From Astragalus membranaceus (taxonomy: Eukaryota; Streptophyta; Magnoliopsida; Fabales; Fabaceae): DNA of 64,000 nucleotides. The notes under the pieces were generated by a model. That model worked only from the letters and a program-made list of their open reading frames with translations. It was not told the DNA's origin and did no database searches. How positions within the stretch are numbered: the stretch's first letter is position 1; each line of letters begins with the position of its first letter. Below are positions 24,027 to 35,907 of the stretch, in pieces. The stretch spans positions 22,627,251-22,691,250 of the forward strand of contig CM076847.1 of NCBI GenBank assembly GCA_039519185.1, given 5' to 3'. The position numbers and the translations under genes were made by a program.

Positions 24027-24132
24027 GCACGATCCGTGCGGCTTGGCGCACGATCCGTGCGCATTTTCACAAAATAACCTTGAGTACCAGAACCCCACGC
24101 ACGACCCGTGCCCAGGGGCGCACGGTCCGTGC
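24027..24132 (-). repeat. Four-box dyad array in solo LTR
   Basis: Copies of GCACGATCCGTGC (variants GCACGACCCGTGC and GCACGGTCCGTGC) start at 24,027, 24,048, 24,099 and 24,120. Spacings are 21, 51 and 21 bp. Confidence 0.85.
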
Positions 24133-25615
24133 GTGGCCATCAGCATTTCAGAAAATCAGTTTTCGTATTCTCTTGTCCATTCCGATCGTTCCCGTATCCA
24201 TTCCGATTCACATCCGAACTTAATAATACATCAAAACACTCATGGAAACCAATCAATCGTCATATAACAACCAACACAACAATCAAGACATCCAATTATA
24301 ATTACCAATCAACGATATCATGACTCAATGACTCAAACTCGAGGTTTTCACAAAGCGGTTGCCGGTTTTCACAAAACGCGATCTCGATTCAGAATTTATG
24401 ACATGACATTAATTCCCTAGTGAGTATAGAACTCACCTATTTGCCGAGACTTCAATGATTCAACCGTTCCCGAGAACCACGAACTCTCCTCGGACTCGAT
24501 CACAACACCAACTCACGAACTTTCTCCAGAATCGCTCCAAAGCTGCAAGGATGGGCTGATCGAATCTAGCTTCCCCCCACTTCGAATATAGATATCAAAT
24601 GATCTCCCTAATGCTTGCTAAGGTTTCTAGTGCAGAGTGTAAAGCTCACACCTCACATGCAACACTCTTCACTTCCATTTTGAGATTGAGGTTCATCAAT
24701 GGTGAATTGGAGATGGATGGGTTGCAGCTTGCAAAAGTGGTGTCAATGGAAAGAGGAAGGGAAATGATGAAGGATGGTGGTGAGAAACAGGACATGCATT
24801 CAGATTGAGCCTTCCCTCTTCCTCTTCTCTCCTTCGTGACCTCTCTCTCTATTCTCTCTATCTTGCTTCTGTTTTCCAGATTTTGGCTTTTTGAGACAAT
24901 TGAAGGGGTGGGCTGAGTATAGGGGTGTGGGGCTTCAGCTTCTCACTCATTTAGGGTGTAAAGACTGTACTACCCCTCACTTATTATGTGCAAAGACTAA
25001 AGTTCCCTCCTTCACTAATGTTTATTTAACTCACTCCTAATTACTTTAACTTAACTTTAACTAATTATCAAAAATAATTCCATGCCAATATAATTAAAAT
25101 AGAAAAATAGGGGATGTTACATGAAGAATTAGTTATACATATCAGAAGGGTAGTGTAAAAGTGAGTCATGTTGCCTTCGTATGTCTGAGAATCATGCAAT
25201 AGTTTGACTAGTGGGATTCATATGAAACGGCTAGTGTTATAACACATTAGTCTTTAAAGAAACATAAAATACTTTTATGTATGTGTTCCCGTAATAAAAA
25301 TATTTCTTAAATCATATGAAAATACTCGATATAGACATGTGCGCAGTCTAGAACAGACATAAATATTGCTAACAAATGAACTTTATTGTATGAATAAACC
25401 TATAATGAATGAAGTGTTAATAAACCTATTATGTTGTTTTGCTAGAACTATAAGAACACGTCTCCAAAATGTGGAATATATGAATATTGACGGTTAAAAG
25501 TTAAAATACAAAAAAAAAAAACAAAAACCAATCTAGATAGATATTATTTTCACTATATATAAGTAAGAAACAGAATAGTTAAAAGGATGGTAAAGGGAGA
25601 AACCCTAATGTTTGG

Positions 25616-27303
25616 TTGAAGATGATTAGTCCATCTCTCCCTGCATTGTTTTCCATTCCTGCCATCTATCAATTTAGCAAATTTCGCCCATTTTTTAAGG
25701 CCGTAGCGGTTCACCAATTCCACAAGAATCCTACAAAAATAAGGAAAGTTATAAAATGTTCAGCAATTGTCAACTATTGGAAACAAAATAAACAAAACTG
25801 ACTATCCCCTTTTATGATAATGAACTAAATTGTAAAATTTTAACATACATATCTTGCAACTGCAAAGCAATTAAATAGATCAAAATGAAAACAATAAGAG
25901 AAATGGTGAAAAGTTTTGAACAAATTGATACACCTGTCCTCATATACAGTCCATTGGTGTTTGATTTTATTGGTACCATTGTTGTGACTTTCAATGTTTT
26001 TCTGCTGGACCCTCCTTTGCATCTTTTGGCTACCAATATCGAGTCTTGGGTTACTATCTCAGAGAAACCCATCCCAACAATTTCTAGAAGCTCATCTTGA
26101 ATTTTAGGTTTCATTGGCACATATGCATATGCATCATGAGCTAATAATGGCGATAGAGAAGAACACACCAAAGATGTGGAAATACCACTATAATGAAGGG
26201 GACTTTTATTGACACGATCGAAGTAGCTTATGCCATTGTTTGGGTAGCCATTCACACAGTCCGTTTTGTTGAAATTTGGTGAAGAGCCTACTGGGTAGCA
26301 GGAATCAACAAAATCTGCCATGGATCCATTGGAGTGTGCATCCTGGTGTAAATTTCCTAATGAAGGAGTTGGGATCATATAGAATGAGCTGATGGAGAAA
26401 GAATCTTCCATAGAAAAACTAGAGTAATGGTTAGCCTCATTCGAAGGGTTTTGTTGAAAATTAGGATAATTGTTTTGGTACAAGAGGGTCTCATGTGATG
26501 GAGGAGGAGGATAAAGAGTGGAGCTTGGCTGCACAGGAACCCTAGTTGAGATCTCAGAGTTTATGAAAGGATTTTCTGGAAAAATCCCACTAAGGTGAGG
26601 AAATTATCTGCAAACCTTGGATCAAACTCCATAAGATCTTACACAAACAATCCTAGTGGAGAGAGAAAAACTAAGATCTGAATAGAGAGTTTGTCAGTAA
26701 GGGAGTTGGAGACTAAGAATTCTTATGAATTCTACTTTAAAGACTTAATATAATAGAAGATAATACCATAGACAGTGACCCAGATGAAATGCAACCATTG
26801 ATGAGATAACGTCTAACGGTTCAAATTAATTTTTTATTTGACTATTGAGCTTCTACTTGTGTAACTCATATGAGAATATTAGTTTTTATATTGATTTTTG
26901 GAAATTCTTTTTTCTTTTTGTGCAAATTTTTTAATAAAAATGAAAAGGAAATAATGAGTTTGTTACAAAACTTTGTACTTTAGTGAATGTTATGGAAAAG
27001 CATTACGAGAACACGAGAGACATGTTTTTCTTTTATGATTAATAAAACTAATAGTCATAAATTAATTTTTTATATAAAAATTTTCATAGAATTTAGAGCC
27101 AAATACATTCATATATCATTTAATAATTTTAGTTCAAGGGCATATTTAAAAATTCTCAAATTTTTTAGTGATCTACAACATAGTATTAAGCAAAGAAATT
27201 GTTGTTTCTTCATGGAAACATTGTTTACAATTTTCTTTTCATATTGTAATATTTAAAGAGGATATATCTGAAATTTTAGGCAAAATTACCCATGTGATCC
27301 TTG
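25616..27303. repeat. Duplicated block C, copy 1 (MYB exon 1 and upstream DNA)
   Basis: The MYB98-like 5' region and about 650 bp upstream correspond to 47,280-48,597. Shared landmarks are the exon-1 codons, ACTATTGAGCTTC, TTAGTTTTTATATTGATTTT and GTAAAATTACCCATG-like sequence. The match stops at CCTTGAA, where this copy joins a truncated LTR and the other copy joins a LINE. The upstream DNA holds no other gene. Confidence 0.75.
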
Positions 27304-28471
27304 AATTAACTTAGTACTTGACTGGTAAATTTATTGAGTGCTAAAATTATTTATTGGTTGTCATCGGATCGTTAACCGGATAATACGGGTCAAGGAAGTT
27401 TTGGAATCGAAATAAGAGATTTAGATCAATATGGTAATTTGACCACGTTACCACTTTTATATTAAATAAATATATATGTATGCGTGTATGTGTGTGTAAG
27501 TGAGTGAAGAGAAGAAAAAGAATTAAATAAAAGAAAGAAAGAAAAGAAAGAAAGAAGAGGCGAGAGACAGTGAAGAGAAAGGAGAGAAAGAAGAGAAAAA
27601 GAAAGAAGGGGTGTGGAAGAAGAAGAGGAAAAAGGGGATGCTTCGGTTCATCAAAACGACTTCCTTCCAACACGAAAAACGTTCAGCGTTACTTCCTCTT
27701 CATTTTGACACCAAAATCATCATCCTCCATTCACTATCCTCATATCCACCATTTTCAAAATTGTGAAGAAAATGAGAGAGGTTGGGTTTCTTGTTTCACC
27801 TCTTGTCTTGGAAGCCTAGGAAAATACCATAGAGAGGTTGGATTGTCATCTAAGAGTGAAGAATTCAAGCTTGAGTGAGTTAGGGTTTGTAAAATCCAAT
27901 TTGGGGGTTTTTGTGAATAGTAGCTTTTGGAGGTTAGGGATGATGAATAGTGTTCATGGAGGATTTCGAGGAATTCGGTATTTTGGTCAAAAAGAGGTCT
28001 CGTGATCAAGTGGAAAGCTTTAGGAGCGGATTCGGATGTCGCCGGAACGTGGAGTTGATTCGGGGAGCGTTCGTGTGGTTATGTCAGAAAAGCGTTCTCG
28101 CGGAAAGTCTCGGTGCTTCGTGATTTTCATCACGATAGGTGAGTTTTACTCACGTTTAGGATTTATGTTTTGAATTGATTGATTGAAACGAATTTTATGT
28201 TAATTGATTCGACTGTTTGTTTGATGTGATTGTTTCGACTTGAATTGCGTGTAAAATATCGTTTTGGTCGAAAAACCGTTAGATCGACGATTAACGGATT
28301 TTGAGGAAATTGATGTCCGAGTGTTATGGATTGATATGTTTGATTGATTGATGAATATTATTGGATTTGTTCGTACTGTTTTTGTGTTGGGACTGGAGTG
28401 GAACAAGTACCGGAAGTGATTGGAACAAAGAAAAACATAAAACGGAATGAAAACGGAATGCTGTCAAATCC

Positions 28472-28583
28472 GCACGATCCGTGCGCCCTTGGCGCACGAA
28501 CCGTGCGTCCCACTCGGTTTCCATTCCTCAAAAATGCGTTACAGGGCGCACGACCCGTGCGTATGGGAGCACAGACCGTGTGC
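28472..28583 (+). repeat. Four-box dyad array in Tekay 5' LTR
   Basis: Boxes of the GCACGATCCGTGC type start at 28,472, 28,494, 28,548 and 28,569; the last is degenerate (GCACAGACCGTGTGC). Spacings are 22, 54 and 21 bp. The array is deleted from the 3' LTR near 34,280. Confidence 0.8.
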
Positions 28584-29102
28584 AGTGTTCTGTCCAAATT
28601 TTCCAAAAGTGCCCAAAACGATTCCGATCGATTCCAATCCTCTTCTAATCGTTTCCTAACCCTTCTATAATGATATTAGGCTTATAATGCCATGATTTTG
28701 GGTATGTTTCAAAAGGGTTTTATAAAATACTTTTGAAGTTGAAATTGTTTCGAAAAGCTGAACAATAGTACACGTGTGCGGATATGTTTTATTAATAATA
28801 AAGCGGACTATGAATCCTACGTGGTATGGTATAACTGACGCGGGATGGTTATTATTTATTCGTCTAAACCGGTCTACGATTCGCAATATATATATATTAT
28901 ATCGACTATAGGAAACGGCCCAATGCGGGTATTATGTTTAGTTATCGGTCTAATGTAAATGAACTAAATGTTCATGTGTCTGTAGATATATTTATTATAA
29001 TGAGTTGGGTGACGACCCATGTTAACATACTAGGCGGGGAAGTCATGATCCCTTACCCTAGGCCCGCATACCATTAGGGAAAGTACTATTGGTAAGGGGG
29101 TT

Positions 29103-29395
29103 CACCGGGATTTAGCACTGGATTGCAGTCAGTGTTATGTTGAAAGTTTTGTTGTACGATACACCGGGATTTAGCATTGGATTGCAGTCGGTGTCGTACT
29201 GTACGGTTCACCGCAATTTAGCACAGGATTGCAGTCGGTGCCGTACTGAGTCATAACATGTTCACTGGAATTTAGCACTGGATTGCAGTCGGTGTCGTGT
29301 TGAATTAAAATGCACGTGGTTATAAATTAAACCACGAATGAAAGAAAGTTCTATAATACGGTTCACCGGGATTTAGCACTGGATTGCAGTCGGTG
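29103..29395 (+). repeat. Array of five potential hairpins in Tekay 5' LTR
   Basis: Five units share the core TTTAGCACTGGATTGCAGTC with small variation. Outer arms are CACCG/CGGTG in three copies, CACTG/CGGTG (one G-U pair) in one, and CACCG/CAGTG (one mismatch) in the first. Confidence 0.75.
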
Positions 29396-29840
29396 TCGTG
29401 TTAAGTTAAATAGGATTCATAATTGAACCGAGAGTGTAGATAGGGGTCTCGGTAGAACTCACTGAGATTGTATCTCATTGTTTATATGTTGTTGTTTTAT
29501 AGAGAAACAGGGAAAGAAAGGACCGTAGAGGCACGAGTAGGTGGAGCTCGGATGGTTGCTGATGACTTAGCTTTATGATTAAGTATATCTTTCCTTGTAA
29601 TCTATGTATCAAGACATTTTGTCTTTAGCGTTATGGATTTATTTCCGCTTTCTTGTACGATATTGAACACTGTATTTCACTGATGGTTTATGGTCTTATT
29701 TATGTTTAAGACTGTTCTATTGTTATTCAGTGAAAATTTTATAGTGGTGTTCAGTATTTCAACAGGAAATATATCTCTGATGTTTTAGGGATGGTGCACT
29801 TGGGTATTTTTACTCAATAAAAATACTGGGGTGTGACAGT

Positions 29841-29852
29841 TGGTATCAGAGC
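29841..29852 (+). other. Primer-binding site, initiator tRNA-Met type
   Basis: TGGTATCAGAGC lies 2 bp after the 5' LTR end; it is the standard complement of the 3' end of plant initiator tRNA-Met. Confidence 0.9.
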
Positions 29853-29859
29853 AGTTTGA

Positions 29860-32454
29860 CGTAGTCGGACTTGGTTTAGGGTTGAGCGATTCCTTGTTAG
29901 TCCTTGTTGTAATTATACTTGTGATGCTAAGAGACATTGAGCCTGATCAACTTAATACTTAGTGCCTCATAAGTGGAATTATACCAGGATGATCAAGACG
30001 CAGTCCTCGACCAAGACCGAAATTTCCAACCGGTGCATCCTCAGGAAAGGTGACATGACGGTGGAAGAATACACCGCTAAGTTGAGAAGTTGTCTCAGTT
30101 TTACCAGGTGGTAAAGTAAGCTCCGGATGACGAATGCAGAAGTATAAGAGGGGCCTTAGTACTCTTATGACTTAGGGTCTCAGTTCTTATACTATTACCC
30201 ATTATGTTGCCTAGTGCAATCAGCCTATGTCGCCGAGGATGATCTCATAAGGAGTATGGGAAAGAAAAGAAGGTAGTTGAATTATCAACTCCGAATGCAG
30301 AGTCCAAAGATAATTTCATCGAAGGAAAAACAGGTGCAATTCTTCGATTCTTCAGAAGTCAGAAGATGTTCTAACCGTGGAAAGCGTCACATTGGTGGAT
30401 GTAAGCAAAGATCTAATCGATGCTATTGTTATAATGAAGAGGGTCACTATGGTAAAAGGTGCCCTGCAAGGAAGAGTTCCAAGGAGTCACGAGCAGCTCG
30501 AAGGCAATGACAAGTCAACACTCTGAATGCTTAGACAGTTACGAATGCTGACGGTATACTTAGAAGGATGGGAGTCCTATTCAATAACCCGATCAGTATA
30601 TTATATGATTCGGGTGCAACCTATTGCTGTATATCCCGATCGCGTGTGAATCGATTGGGATTAGCCTTATCATCGCTATCCGAGCCGATAACTATTTTAA
30701 CTGCTGCTGAGGGTCGTATCCAGACCTAATCTTTGAGTCAAATTGTCTACTTGTCATAAGGGACAGAAATTTTGTTGTAAAATTTATTTGCTTGCCTATG
30801 AGGAGTATGGACGTCGTTCTGGGTATGGATTGGATGGCCGCCAACCAGGTAACAATCAACTGTACCGATCGAACAATCAGCTTCGCCTCCGAATCTATGG
30901 GATTGACACAGGTAGATTCTGAAGCAACGATCTCTTTCACCGAAGCAAACCAGTCATTATTCCAAGGTGCGGAAGCGATTATTATGTTGTCTGTGTCTAC
31001 CGAAACTAGTTTAGATTCGTCATCTGTCCAAGTTGTTAATGAATTTCTGGATGTTTTTCCTGATGAACTTTCTCCAATACCTCCAGATCGAGAGGTAGAG
31101 TTTTCTATAGAATTGGCTCCTGGCACAGGATCAATATCTATTGCTCCTTATCGAATGTCTCCTTTAGAATTAAAGGAATTGAAATCTCAACTTGAAGAGT
31201 TGATATCAAAGAAGTTCATTCGACCGAGCGCTTCTCCAAGGGGTGCTCCGGTGTTGCTAGTCAAAAAGAAGGACGGTAGCATGAGGTTGTGTATTGATTA
31301 TCGACTACTCAACAAAGTAACGATCAAGAACAAATATCCTTTGCCAAGGATACACGAATTACTGGATCAACTTTGAGGTGCCGTGGTGTTTTGAAAAATC
31401 GATCTGAGGTCATGTTATCATTAATTAAAAGTTAGAGCCTTAGATATTCCGAAGACAGCTTTCCGTACTAGGTATGGACATTACGAGTTCGTAGTAATGC
31501 CCTTCGGTTTGACTAATGCTCCAGCCGTATTCATGGATTACATGAATCGAGTGTTCCACACTTATCTGGATCAGTTCGTTGTGGTTTTTATTGATGATAT
31601 CTTGGTGTACTCTAAGACCATTGAGGAGCATGTCCAACATCTTCGCATTGTTCTGAGCGTACTCCGAGAGAAGAAATTGTATGCCAAGCCGTCGAAGTGT
31701 GATTTCTGGATGCCTGAGGTAAAGTTTCTGGGATATGTGATTTCCTAATCAGGAGTTGCAGTAGATCCCAGTAAAATAGAAGCTGTGTTGAATTGGGAGT
31801 GACCGACCTGAGTCACAGAGATCAGAAGTTTTTGGGTCTAGCCGGTTACTATAAGAGATTTGTTCAAGGGTTCTCAAAGTTAGTTTTTCCACTTACTCGG
31901 TTAACTCGTAAGGGTCATGCGTTTACGTGGGATGCCGATTGTGAAGAATGTTTTCAAGAGTTGAAGATTTTGACTTCTGCTCCAATCCTGATTCTTCCGG
32001 ATCCGTCATTGGAATTTCAAATTTTCGGTGACGCTTCTGGAAAGGGTTTGGGATGTGTTCTCATGCAGAATCATCAAGTGGTAGCTTATGCGTCCAGACA
32101 GTTGAAGATCCATGAGAAGAATTATCAGCTTATGATTTGGAGTTGGCAGCAATTGTGTATGCATCGAAGATTTGGAGACATTACTTGTTTGGGTCTCGTT
32201 TCGAAATCTTTAGTGATCACAAGAGTTTAAAGTATCTGTTTGATCAGAAAGAACAGAATAACAGGCAAAGAAGATGGGTAGAATTTCTGAAGGATTATGA
32301 CTTCGAGTTGAAGTATCATCCAGGAAATGCCAATGTTGTAGCTGATGCGCTGAGTAGGAAATCCATTCACATGGCAGAGTTAATTATGCAAGAAATGGAA
32401 TTGTTAGAGTCTTTTAGATCTAAGACGGGGTACATACATAAGTCTCCACTATAG
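29860..32454 (+). pseudogene. Broken gag-pol polyprotein of Tekay-type element
   Basis: Recognisable pieces in order: zinc knuckle CYCYNEEGHYGKRC (about 30,420), protease LYDSGATYCCIS (about 30,600), RT start with RMSPLELKELKSQLEELISK and PVLLVKKKDGSMRLCIDYR (31,150-31,300), RT active site FIDDILVYS (about 31,590), and RNase H ending VADALSRK (about 32,360). The frame shifts repeatedly (near 31,376, 31,440, 31,748, 32,130) and stops interrupt gag. Integrase motifs are absent. It cannot make an active polyprotein. Confidence 0.85.
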
Positions 32455-33159
32455 TGGCAAGGTTTTGGTGTTAACCTTTCGCTTGCGAAGGTTAACAATT
32501 AGATTGTATTATGTGATTCCGTTTGACAGGTCAAATGTGAATACGAATATGTAAGTGAGGTAACTGCTGACTGTTTTTCATGTCGCGAATAACCATCAAA
32601 GTATTAATTGATGGATCTACTTGCAAGTGACTGAAATTTCTGAAGTGAAGCCTTGCGTACGGTATGGTAGTTTGAAAAATTATTTTGTGAAATCCCGCAT
32701 GCTAAAGTTAATTTTGGGAACGAATCAAGAGGTTAATAAAATTTGATTGAGGAAGAAAATCTTAGGAGGATTACTTACGTTGAGGGGAAGCACTCAACGC
32801 TACTGGCTAATTCGGAAAGGAATTGGGTGCGTCGTAGATAAATATATAGTGAGGATAGTTGGAATGAAGCTTCGGAAGTGTTTTCGAACGCGGTGCCGAG
32901 CCTATGTAGGCGAATGATGAGTCTCTCGTGTTGATTCGTAACAAGAGAGTTCAGACTGTAATCTTAGAAGCGTTCTAGGGTAGTAGTCGAACATACTTAA
33001 AGATTGACGTGCCACTTGGGACGATTTTCTACACTCATTTCGTTAATTCAAGAATGTTTTCTAGCAAATTTGGACGTTTCTGAGAATGTCTGTTCTCGGT
33101 TAGTCAATCGTAAGACTTGACGAAATTTTGAGGACAAAATTCTTTCAAGTTGGGGAGAA
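32455..33159 (+). other. 3' internal region of Tekay-type element, integrase missing
   Basis: No HHCC or DDE integrase motif is seen in any frame. The end, GAGGACAAAATTCTTTCAAG then TTGGGGAGAA, matches the usual sequence and polypurine tract before a Tekay 3' LTR. A large deletion between RNase H and this point is inferred. Confidence 0.6.
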
Positions 33160-34895
33160 TGTAACATCCTCAAAATAATTAGCCGAATTATTTGGATGTT
33201 AACCCAATTAAATTAACTTAGTACTTGACTGGTAAATTTATTGAGTGCTAAAATTATTTATTGGTTGTCATCGGATCGTTAACCGGATAATACGGGTCAA
33301 GGAAGTTTTGGAATCGAAATAAGAGATTTAGATCAATATGGTAATTTGACCACGTTACCACTTATATATTAAATAAATATATAAGTATGCGTGTATGTGT
33401 GTGTAAGTGAGTGAAGAGAAGAAAAAGAATTAAATAAAAGAAAGAAAGAAAAGAAAGAAAGAAGAGGCGAGAGACAGTGAAGAGAAAGGAGAGAAAGAAG
33501 AGAAAAAGAAAGAAGGGGTGTGGAAGAAAAAGAGGAAAAAGGGGATGCTTCGGTTCATCAAAACGACTTCCTTCCAACACGAAAAACGTTCAGTGTTACT
33601 TCCTCTTCATTTTGACACCAAAATCATCATCATCCATTCACTATCCTCAAATCCACCATTTTCAAAATTGTGAAGAAAATGAGAGAGGTTGGGTTTCTTT
33701 TTTCACCTCTTGTCTTGGAAGCCTAGGAAAATACCATAGAGAGGTTGGATTGTCATCTAAGAGTGAAGAATTCAAGCTTGAGTGAGTTAGGGTTTGTAAA
33801 ATCCAATTTGGGGGTTTTTGTGAATAGTAGCTTTTGGAGGTTAGGGATGATGAATACTGTTCATGGAGGATTTCGAGGAATTCGGTATTTTCGTCAAAAA
33901 GAGGTCTCGTGATCGAGTGGAAAGCTTTAGGAGCGGATTCGGATGTCGCCGGAACGTGGAGTTGATTCGGGGAGCGTTCGTGTGGTTATGTCAGAAAAGC
34001 GTTCTCGCGGAAAGTCTCGGTGCTTCGTGATTTTCATCACGATAGGTGAGTTTTACTCACGTTTAGGATTTATGTTTTGAATTGATTGATTGAAACGAAT
34101 TTTATGTTAATTGATTTGACTGTTTGTTTGATGTGATTGTTTCGACTTGAATTGCGTGTAAAATATCGTTTTGGTCGAAAAACCGTTAGATCGACGAATA
34201 ACGGATTTTGAGTGATCGAAATTGATCGGAACAAAGAAAAACTAAAAACGGAATGAAAACGGAATGCTGTCAAATGCGCACAGAATTACAGTCGGTGCCG
34301 TACTGAGTCATAACACGTTCACCGGCATTTAGCACTGGATTGCAGTCGGTGTCGTGTTGAATTAAAAAGCACGTGGTTATAAATTAAACCACGAATGAAA
34401 GAAAGCCCTATAATACGGTTCACCGGGATTTAGGACTGGATTGCAGTCGGTGTCGTGTTAAGTTAAATAGGATTCATAATTGAACCGAGAGTGTAGATAG
34501 GGGTCTCGGTAGAACTCACTGAGATTGTATCTCATTGTTTATATGTTGTTGTTTTACAGAGAAACAGGGAAAGAAAGGACCGCAGAGGCACGAGTAGGTG
34601 GAGCTCGGATGGTTGCTGATGACTTAGCTTTATGATTAAGTGTATCTTTCCTTGTTATCTGTGTATCAAGACATTTTGTCTTTAGCGTTATGAATTTATT
34701 TCCGCTTTCTTGTACGATATTGAACACTGTATTTCACTGATGGTTTATGGTCTTATTTATGTTTAAGACTGTTCTGTTGTTATTCAGTGAAAATTTTATA
34801 GTGGTGTTCAGTATTTCAACAGGAAATATATCTCTGATGTTTTAGGGATGGTGCACTTGGGTATTTTTACTCGATAAAAATACCGGGGTGTTACA
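33160..34895 (+). repeat. 3' LTR of Tekay-type element (internally deleted)
   Basis: It starts TGTAACATCCTC and ends CCGGGGTGTTACA, 1736 bp. It lacks about 100 bp near 34,213 and about 750 bp near 34,280 relative to the 5' LTR, so the dyad array and part of the hairpin array are gone. Confidence 0.9.
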
Positions 34896-34899
34896 GTTT

Positions 34900-35705
34900 C
34901 CTCATTGATTTATGGTGTGTCACCCATTGATGTGGCTGCATTGGAAATTTCAACGACATGGGGCGGATTTTGGCTCCCAAGTTCAAACCCGAATGTGAGA
35001 AATGGTAGTGTCTGTGCATGGTGATTTTTTGCCATTTCATCGAAGTTGACCAAAGAAATATGAGGTGGTGTAATGGTAAAAGTGGTTGTTGGTATGCTGC
35101 AGATGGTCGTGATAACGTGTTAAAGCCTAAAAGACGAAATTGAAAGAAAAAAAAACATGTCAAACAATAAACTGGAAACTTATAGGATTTTTTTGGTATG
35201 GTCGGGAAACTACCGTTTAGCAGATAAATAATTCATGGAACTTGGTATTGTTAGTTTATAGCATTTTTAACTAGCTTATGACATTATTTTTTCAAACGCT
35301 ACTTGAGCTTATAGTTTATGGGGTTTCACCTTTTCTCTCACTTTCACACATATTACTTACAAGTGTCCATTTATTTTGTTTTATAGTTATAAGCTAGTTA
35401 CCAATAACTTTAAAAAAAAAATAACTTTAAATTCATTTCGCTAATTTTAACTTAAATTTTATCTTTTTTTAGTTAGTCTAGCTTATAAAATTTAAAAGGA
35501 AAATTCCTTAGATTTTGATGTTGCAAGAGTTATTGGTTGATTAGTATAAGCAAGTGAACATATGTATTGAATTTTCAAACAATTGTTATATGAATAGAAG
35601 TACTAGCTATATGACAAACATAAAAACTTGTATTTCCACATGTAATGGTTTCATAGAAATTTTGGGAAAATAGAGTATTTCTTTAGTGCCAATTAAGAAG
35701 TATAT
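34900..35705 (+). repeat. Duplicated block B, copy 2
   Basis: Counterpart of 19,845-20,790 in the same orientation. It lies immediately beyond the Tekay 3' LTR. No coding content. Confidence 0.65.
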
Positions 35706-35907
35706 ATAACCAATACCGTTGGCCCAGCGGCTTAATCTCCCATGGGACACGGGGGGTCGACCTGGTGCTCCTGGGTTCGATTCCCGCAGTGGACAAACTC
35801 GGTGTTGGCCAGTGCGAAATTTGATCCTAAGCACGAGCGGATATTAGTCTTTTGTTGAAAGCGTTGGGACACACCGTGGATAGTCAGCAATGGTCCAAAC
35901 CAAAAAA

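Larger units (their letters stand above)
22853..25121 (-). mobile_element. Solo LTR, Tekay-type, in MYB intron 2
   Basis: On the minus strand the sequence starts TGTAACATCCCCTATTTTTC (25,121) and ends CGGGGTGTTACA (22,853), 2269 bp. Flanking pentamers TTAAG (22,848-22,852) and TGAAG (25,122-25,126) differ at one base, a probable mutated TSD. It shares with the other Tekay-type LTRs the GGTGAGTT...ACTCAC box, the CACCGG...CCGGTG hairpin (23,442-23,473), and the four-box dyad array (24,027-24,132). There is no internal region. Confidence 0.8.
21808..26632 (-). pseudogene. R2R3-MYB gene of the MYB98/MYB119 type, frameshifted
   Basis: Three exons on the minus strand: exon 1 26,632-25,934 (ATG at 26,632), exon 2 25,730-25,604, exon 3 22,176-21,808, all with GT/AG borders and correct splice phases. 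Exon 1 ends in HQWTVYEDR, the start of repeat R2. Exon 2 has KQCRERWTNHLQPNIR. Exon 3 has KESWSYEEEK, GNKWAEIVKKLPGRVENTIN and NHWNSTQRR, completing R3. The unusual R2 and Ser/Thr/Tyr-rich leader fit the MYB98/MYB119/MYB64 clade, which acts in the female gametophyte. Two lesions break exon 1: a one-base loss near codon 11 (about 26,600-26,604) and a frame-changing deletion just before R2 (about 25,945-25,955). Intron 2 holds a solo LTR. Confidence 0.75.
27304..29838 (+). repeat. 5' LTR of Tekay-type element (5'-truncated)
   Basis: It begins ATTAACTTAGTACTTGAC, an internal point relative to the 3' LTR start at 33,160, and ends GGGGTGTGACA. It contains a purine-rich tract (27,506-27,640), the four-box array (28,472-28,583) and the hairpin array (29,103-29,395). 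It is longer than the 3' LTR, which lost about 0.85 kb internally. Confidence 0.85.
27304..34895 (+). mobile_element. Degenerate Tekay-type Ty3-gypsy retrotransposon
   Basis: Order: 5'-truncated LTR (27,304-29,838), initiator-Met-type PBS (29,841), broken gag-pol (29,860-32,454), non-coding 3' internal DNA, 3' LTR (33,160-34,895). Pol motifs such as APYRMSPLELKELKSQLEEL and long LTRs of about 2.1-2.6 kb fit the Tekay/Del chromovirus clade. Integrase and chromodomain are not detectable. About 55 bp of the 5' LTR start is missing where it meets block C, so no TSD can be tested. Confidence 0.85.

Noticed and set aside
27347..27673. Phe/Leu-rich 108-residue frame that looks like a membrane protein
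   Set aside because: It is the reverse complement of the LTR purine tract and is repeated at 33,362-33,580.
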